From the NCBI GenBank assembly GCA_016787415.1, contig JAEUUT010000291.1, forward strand, positions 1 to 33,882: a stretch of 33,882 nt of DNA. The letters run 5' to 3'. Each line of letters begins with the position of its first letter. The first letter of the stretch is position 1. Below, in pieces: positions 31,004 to 33,882 of this stretch. This DNA comes from Saprospiraceae bacterium (lineage in GTDB: Bacteria; Bacteroidota; Bacteroidia; Chitinophagales; Saprospiraceae). The notes under the pieces were generated by a model, which saw only the letters and a program-made list of their open reading frames with translations, had not been told where the DNA came from and searched no databases. Position numbers and translations under genes: made by a program.

Positions 31004-32179
31004 ATGTTTAAATCATCCTTCGTTCGCTTACAGATTTTTCTCGCACTTGCACTTGTTGTTGCCGCTATTTCCTGCCAAAAAGATGACCTTCAGGACACGG
31101 GCGTCAATGTTGAAAATAACGAAACCACTGAACGTGGAGTGCCCAACCTTCCCGTTACGCCGTATAACTATGCTAATCCGACCTTACCGGCTTATCTGAC
31201 AACACCACCTGTTGCGGGTCAGATCAACACACCGGCCAACAACGCCATCACCAACCACGGAGCCACACTGGGCCGGGTGTTGTTTTATGATGTGAATCTT
31301 TCGGTAAACGGAACAAAATCCTGCGCTTCCTGTCATAAACAAGCCAATGCGTTTTCCGATCCGGTGGCATTCAGTACAGGTTTTCAAGGTGGACTTACCG
31401 GACGCAATTCCATGTCGTTGCTGAACGCTCGTTATTATCCGAATGGTCGGTTTTTCTGGGATGAGCGCGCTGTGAGTGCCGAGGCGCAGGCCAGTCGACC
31501 GATTGTACACCCGGTTGAAATGGGTATGACCATGCCGGCGCTGGTCAGCAAACTGCAAAGGATTAGTTATTACCCGCAGTTGTTCCAGAATGCATATGGC
31601 ACCAATACCATTGATTCGGCCCGCATTGTAAGGGCTTTGGCGCAGTTTGTACGGTCTATGGTATCGTACCGCACCAAATACGACACCGGCCGCAGTGCAT
31701 TTCCTGCCAATCAGAACCCTGCAAATGTGAATTTTGCCAATTTCACGGCACAGGAAAATCAGGGCAAACAGGTGTTTTTCGGAGCAGGCAGGTGCGCACT
31801 TTGCCATGGCACCGAAACTTTCACGTCGCCCGGCGCTAAAAACAACGGCTTGGATTTGGTATATGCCGACAATGGGGTGGGGGCTTCGACGGGTAACCCT
31901 GCTCAAAATGGTCAGTTTAAATCGCCGTCACTGCGTGGTATTCAGCAATCAGGCCCCTACATGCACGATGGCCGATTTACCACCCTGGCACAAGTGGTGG
32001 AACACTACAATAGCGGGGTAAAAGCGCACCCCAACCTGAGTCCCGAATTGCGCAATCCGAATGGTACACCGCGCCAACTCAACCTCACAGCGGCTCAAAA
32101 AGCAGCGTTGGTGGCATTCCTGAATACGCTAACGGATACTGGGATTGCTTCGGATGTGAAATTCTCCAATCCATTCTGA
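31004..32179 (+). CDS. Di-haem cytochrome c peroxidase (MauG/CcpA family) lipoprotein
   Basis: A 391-residue protein with a lipoprotein signal (hydrophobic 10-23, lipobox AISC, Cys24). Two c-type haem sites are visible, CASCH at 107-111 and CALCH at 264-268. The family segments are LGRVLFYDVNLSVNGTKSC, FFWDERA and GPYMHDGRFTTLAQVVEHYN. Such enzymes reduce hydrogen peroxide, or oxidise substrates in MauG-like cases, in the periplasm. The length (about 350 after processing) is normal. A hairpin terminator follows the stop codon and separates it from the sigma factor gene. An inverted repeat with GGCAAGA/TCTTGCC arms lies just before the ATG. Confidence 0.93.
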   Translation: MFKSSFVRLQIFLALALVVAAISCQKDDLQDTGVNVENNETTERGVPNLPVTPYNYANPTLPAYLTTPPVAGQINTPANNAITNHGATLGRVLFYDVNLSVNGTKSCASCHKQANAFSDPVAFSTGFQGGLTGRNSMSLLNARYYPNGRFFWDERAVSAEAQASRPIVHPVEMGMTMPALVSKLQRISYYPQLFQNAYGTNTIDSARIVRALAQFVRSMVSYRTKYDTGRSAFPANQNPANVNFANFTAQENQGKQVFFGAGRCALCHGTETFTSPGAKNNGLDLVYADNGVGASTGNPAQNGQFKSPSLRGIQQSGPYMHDGRFTTLAQVVEHYNSGVKAHPNLSPELRNPNGTPRQLNLTAAQKAALVAFLNTLTDTGIASDVKFSNPF

Positions 32180-32196
32180 CAAACACTTTGAAGTGA

Positions 32197-32237
32197 GGAA
32201 CGCACCTGCACAGTACAGCATGTGCGTTCCCTTTTTA
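32197..32237 (+). terminator. Terminator of the peroxidase gene
   Basis: GGAACGCAC (32197-32205) pairs with GTGCGTTCC (32222-32230), followed by CTTTTTACTTTTG. It covers the stretch that an upstream start of the sigma factor would use, supporting the ATG at 32247. Confidence 0.7.
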
Positions 32238-32246
32238 CTTTTGTTG

Positions 32247-32747
32247 ATGCCTCCGTTTTCAGAAGTTTACGAAAAACACCAGCACCTGGCCTACAACCTC
32301 TGTCTCAACTACCTGCAAAACAGGCAGGATGCAGAAGAGGCCATGCAAGATATTTTCGTGAAAATACATGCCAAATTGCCTTCTTTCGAAGGTAAGGCAA
32401 GTATGCAAACATGGGTATACAGAATTGCGGTGAACCATTGTCTCGATGTATTGAAATCCAGGAAACGCCGGAATCGTTTTTTATTTTTCTCAGGTTTTTG
32501 GGGAAACACAGAGAAAATGCCGCCAGAACCTGTTGATTTTAACCACCCAGGCGTTCTGATGGAAGACCGAGAAGATACGGAGGCTCTGTTTCGAAAAATT
32601 CATCAGTTGCCTGATAACCAGAAAACGGCATTGTTGTTACGCTATGTAGATGAATTGCCGCAGCGCGAAGTGGCCGACATCATGCAGGTGTCGGAAAAAG
32701 CCGTGGAAGCACTGCTACACAGGGCCAAACAACAACTGCGCAAGTAA
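32247..32747 (+). CDS. ECF-type RNA polymerase sigma factor
   Basis: A 166-residue sigma-70 family protein starting MPPFSEVYEKHQHLAYN. Region 2 is at ~1-75, with LCLNYLQNRQDAEEAMQDIF and MQTWVYRIAVNHCLDVLKSR. Region 4 is at ~115-165, with LPDNQKTALLLRYVDELPQR and VADIMQVSEKAVEALLHRAK. A GTG at 32193 would add 18 residues but overlaps the terminator hairpin of the gene before it. Two small genes follow, a single-pass membrane protein after 33 bp and a Spy-like periplasmic protein overlapping that one by 8 bp. Together they look like an extracytoplasmic stress module in which the membrane protein holds the sigma factor. Confidence 0.94.
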   Translation: MPPFSEVYEKHQHLAYNLCLNYLQNRQDAEEAMQDIFVKIHAKLPSFEGKASMQTWVYRIAVNHCLDVLKSRKRRNRFLFFSGFWGNTEKMPPEPVDFNHPGVLMEDREDTEALFRKIHQLPDNQKTALLLRYVDELPQREVADIMQVSEKAVEALLHRAKQQLRK

Positions 32748-32780
32748 CCAATTTTTGTTTTTTCATCAATACCTTTTGCC

Positions 32781-33053
32781 ATGGACAAGCAAGATCCCAT
32801 CCATTTGCTGAAAAAAATTCAAAAAGTAGATGCGCCAGAGTTTATGTATACGCGCATTCAGGCCCGTATCAGGATCCAGGCGACGGAACAGTTGCCCTTG
32901 TCGTGGAAATGGGCTGGCGGGCTGGCGTTTGGCATGTTGTTGTTGTTGAATGTTTCATTGCTTCAACGCAGACAGTCGCAAGCCCCGGATACTGCCGAAC
33001 TTTTGATCAGTAACATGAATCTCTATCAATCCAACCAATTATACCATGAATAG
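32781..33053 (+). CDS. Small single-pass membrane protein, probable anti-sigma factor
   Basis: A 90-residue protein. Residues 1-40 are charged and cytosolic-looking (DPIHLLKKIQKVDAPEFMYT), then a single transmembrane segment at ~44-61 (AGGLAFGMLLLLNVSLLQ) and a short outside tail. It sits between an ECF sigma gene and a Spy-like gene and overlaps the latter by 8 bp. The layout resembles short membrane anti-sigma proteins such as CnrY of the CnrYXH system. There is no sequence recognition of a zinc-binding anti-sigma domain, so the role is inferred from context. Confidence 0.72.
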   Translation: MDKQDPIHLLKKIQKVDAPEFMYTRIQARIRIQATEQLPLSWKWAGGLAFGMLLLLNVSLLQRRQSQAPDTAELLISNMNLYQSNQLYHE

Positions 33054-33519
33054 GTCTCGTTTTCTAATGATAATGGTAGTGGCTCTGGTGCTGCTCAATA
33101 TTGGCACCCTGGCCTTTTTTCGTTGGGGAAAAATGCCGCCGCCACCCCGACCACAGCAATTTCGGAATACCATTGTTGAAAAATTACATTTTGATACACC
33201 ACAAGCCACCGCCTATGACCAACTGATTACAAACCATCGCTCCAAAATCAGCGCCACAGAAGCCGAAATCAAATCGGCCAAAGAACAACTTTACAGCCTG
33301 TTGAGTACCGAACAGTACGCAACAAAAGATTCGCTGATCAGCCGTATTGGCGCTTTGCATCAGGAAATAGAACAGATACATTTCGAACATTTTCAGGCGA
33401 TTAAAGGTCTTTGCAAGGGCGATCAAATTCAGTTGTTCAATCAACTCACCGGCGAACTGGCACATTTTTTCTCTCCTCAGCGCCCGGCCCCCGGACGCCC
33501 GGAAGGGCCAGGCCGATAA
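33046..33519 (+). CDS. Periplasmic Spy/CpxP/CnrX-like protein
   Basis: A 157-residue protein with an N-terminal membrane anchor or signal (residues 6-24, FLMIMVVALVLLNIGTLAFF). A helical periplasmic part follows: residues ~40-140 have long amphipathic helices (TAYDQLITNHRSKISATEAE and IGALHQEIEQIHFEHFQAIK) as in Spy, CpxP, ZraP and CnrX. The C-terminus is Pro-rich. Such proteins are periplasmic chaperones or metal/stress sensors. Here it overlaps a small membrane protein gene and follows an ECF sigma, matching sensor-antisigma-sigma units. No metal-binding His cluster is obvious, so the signal is unknown. Confidence 0.8.
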   Translation: MNRSRFLMIMVVALVLLNIGTLAFFRWGKMPPPPRPQQFRNTIVEKLHFDTPQATAYDQLITNHRSKISATEAEIKSAKEQLYSLLSTEQYATKDSLISRIGALHQEIEQIHFEHFQAIKGLCKGDQIQLFNQLTGELAHFFSPQRPAPGRPEGPGR

Positions 33520-33712
33520 TATTGGAAGAAACGAGGTGTTTTCAGGAGCAGGCAGTTTTTTGCGTGTATTTTTGCTGGCATTAAAGTGATTGCTTTCTTA
33601 TGCATTTTTTTGACACAAAACTTGCAGCGAAAAGCAGTCTTCCTTCATCTGGTTGGCACGGTGTATGCCAAAATATATGAATGCCTTTGCCATCTAAACT
33701 TGTTCAATGCAC

Positions 33713-33882
33713 ATGAAATCTGCTTTACTTTTCCTCGCGCTCTGCCTTGCTTTTTCGCCCCTGAATGCCCAATGGACCAACAATACCGAAAGTAACACTT
33801 TTGTTTCCACCCTGCAAACCGGCGATATGCAGTCTGTCGGCACCTCCGATGGAAAAACCTGGGTTGCCTACTGGCACGATGT
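33713..33882 (+). CDS. Secreted protein, N-terminal part (runs off the window)
   Basis: From ATG 33713 (33707 also possible in frame) the frame is open to the window end. It starts with a signal peptide (MKSALLFLALCLAFSPLNA, cleavage before QWTNN). The visible mature part is QWTNNTESNTFVSTLQTGDM and onward to SDGKTWVAYWHD. A secreted protein, possibly a type IX secretion cargo with beta-propeller or similar repeats, is likely, but the visible 57 residues do not identify the family. The 193 bp before it hold a possible TATTTTTG box at 33567-33574 and no other recognised element. Confidence 0.7.
   Translation, partial: MKSALLFLALCLAFSPLNAQWTNNTESNTFVSTLQTGDMQSVGTSDGKTWVAYWHD

Noticed and set aside
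33586..33795. 69-residue ORF near the right end
   Set aside because: It overlaps the signal-peptide frame at 33713, has no promoter or family features, and reads as a shadow frame.

Overview
The window looks like chromosomal DNA of a Bacteroidota bacterium, most likely a Saprospiria/Chitinophagia-type member. Evidence: a PorP/SprF-family gene next to a TPR/PD40/OmpA gene (the usual companions of type IX secretion), a Porin_10-type outer-membrane protein, and several promoters of the Bacteroidota form TTG/TTTG-N20-21-TAnnTTTG. Purine-rich Shine-Dalgarno sites are not evident. No phage, transposase, rRNA or CRISPR array was seen. The content is mainly housekeeping and envelope genes; the more unusual material lies between the genes.

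Layout. 1-921: 3' part of a MacB-type ABC permease. 959-2284: hemL (-). 2478-4508: DUF697/SHOCT protein and a flippase. 4517-5221: cutC (-). 5395-9134: PorP/SprF protein, TPR-PD40-OmpA protein and a small acidic protein. 9303-12810 (-): circularly permuted ATP-grasp, alpha-E and transglutaminase genes, a known putative peptide-ligase/peptidase module. 12946-13136: perfect 87-bp inverted repeat. 13264-14130: ATP-cone/PD-(D/E)XK nuclease. 14202-14273 (-): tRNA-Glu. 14361-16783 (-): ubiX-ubiD pair. 17074-19722 (-): double AAA+ ATPase with a duplicated N-terminal domain. 19864-22191: ferredoxin, iscX, KdsC-like phosphatase and UbiA-family prenyltransferase. 22291-22632 (-): csaA. About 22740-22845: promoter-terminator unit without a clear gene. 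22942-24597: OmpA-like and coiled-coil/HhH membrane proteins. 24738-27818 (-): fabI and a porin. 28096-30919: three small unrecognised genes and a SARP/BTAD regulator with a degenerate receiver. 31004-33519: di-haem peroxidase lipoprotein, then an ECF sigma, a membrane protein and a Spy-like protein. 33713-end: start of a secreted protein.

The most notable pattern is a class of intergenic structures. At many gene borders, short tandem repeats (often 7-bp units fitting AGnnnTG/C) sit against the ORF ends. In several cases they face each other as inverted arms of long, often perfect, hairpins (arms of 48, 55, 58 and 87 bp). Each locus has its own repeat sequence but the architecture is shared. 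The heptamer arrays resemble in form the STRR heptamers of filamentous cyanobacteria. Other items worth attention are the nucleotide-sensor/nuclease fusion, the candidate small RNA, the unknown cluster at 28096-29386, and the ECF/membrane/Spy-like module.
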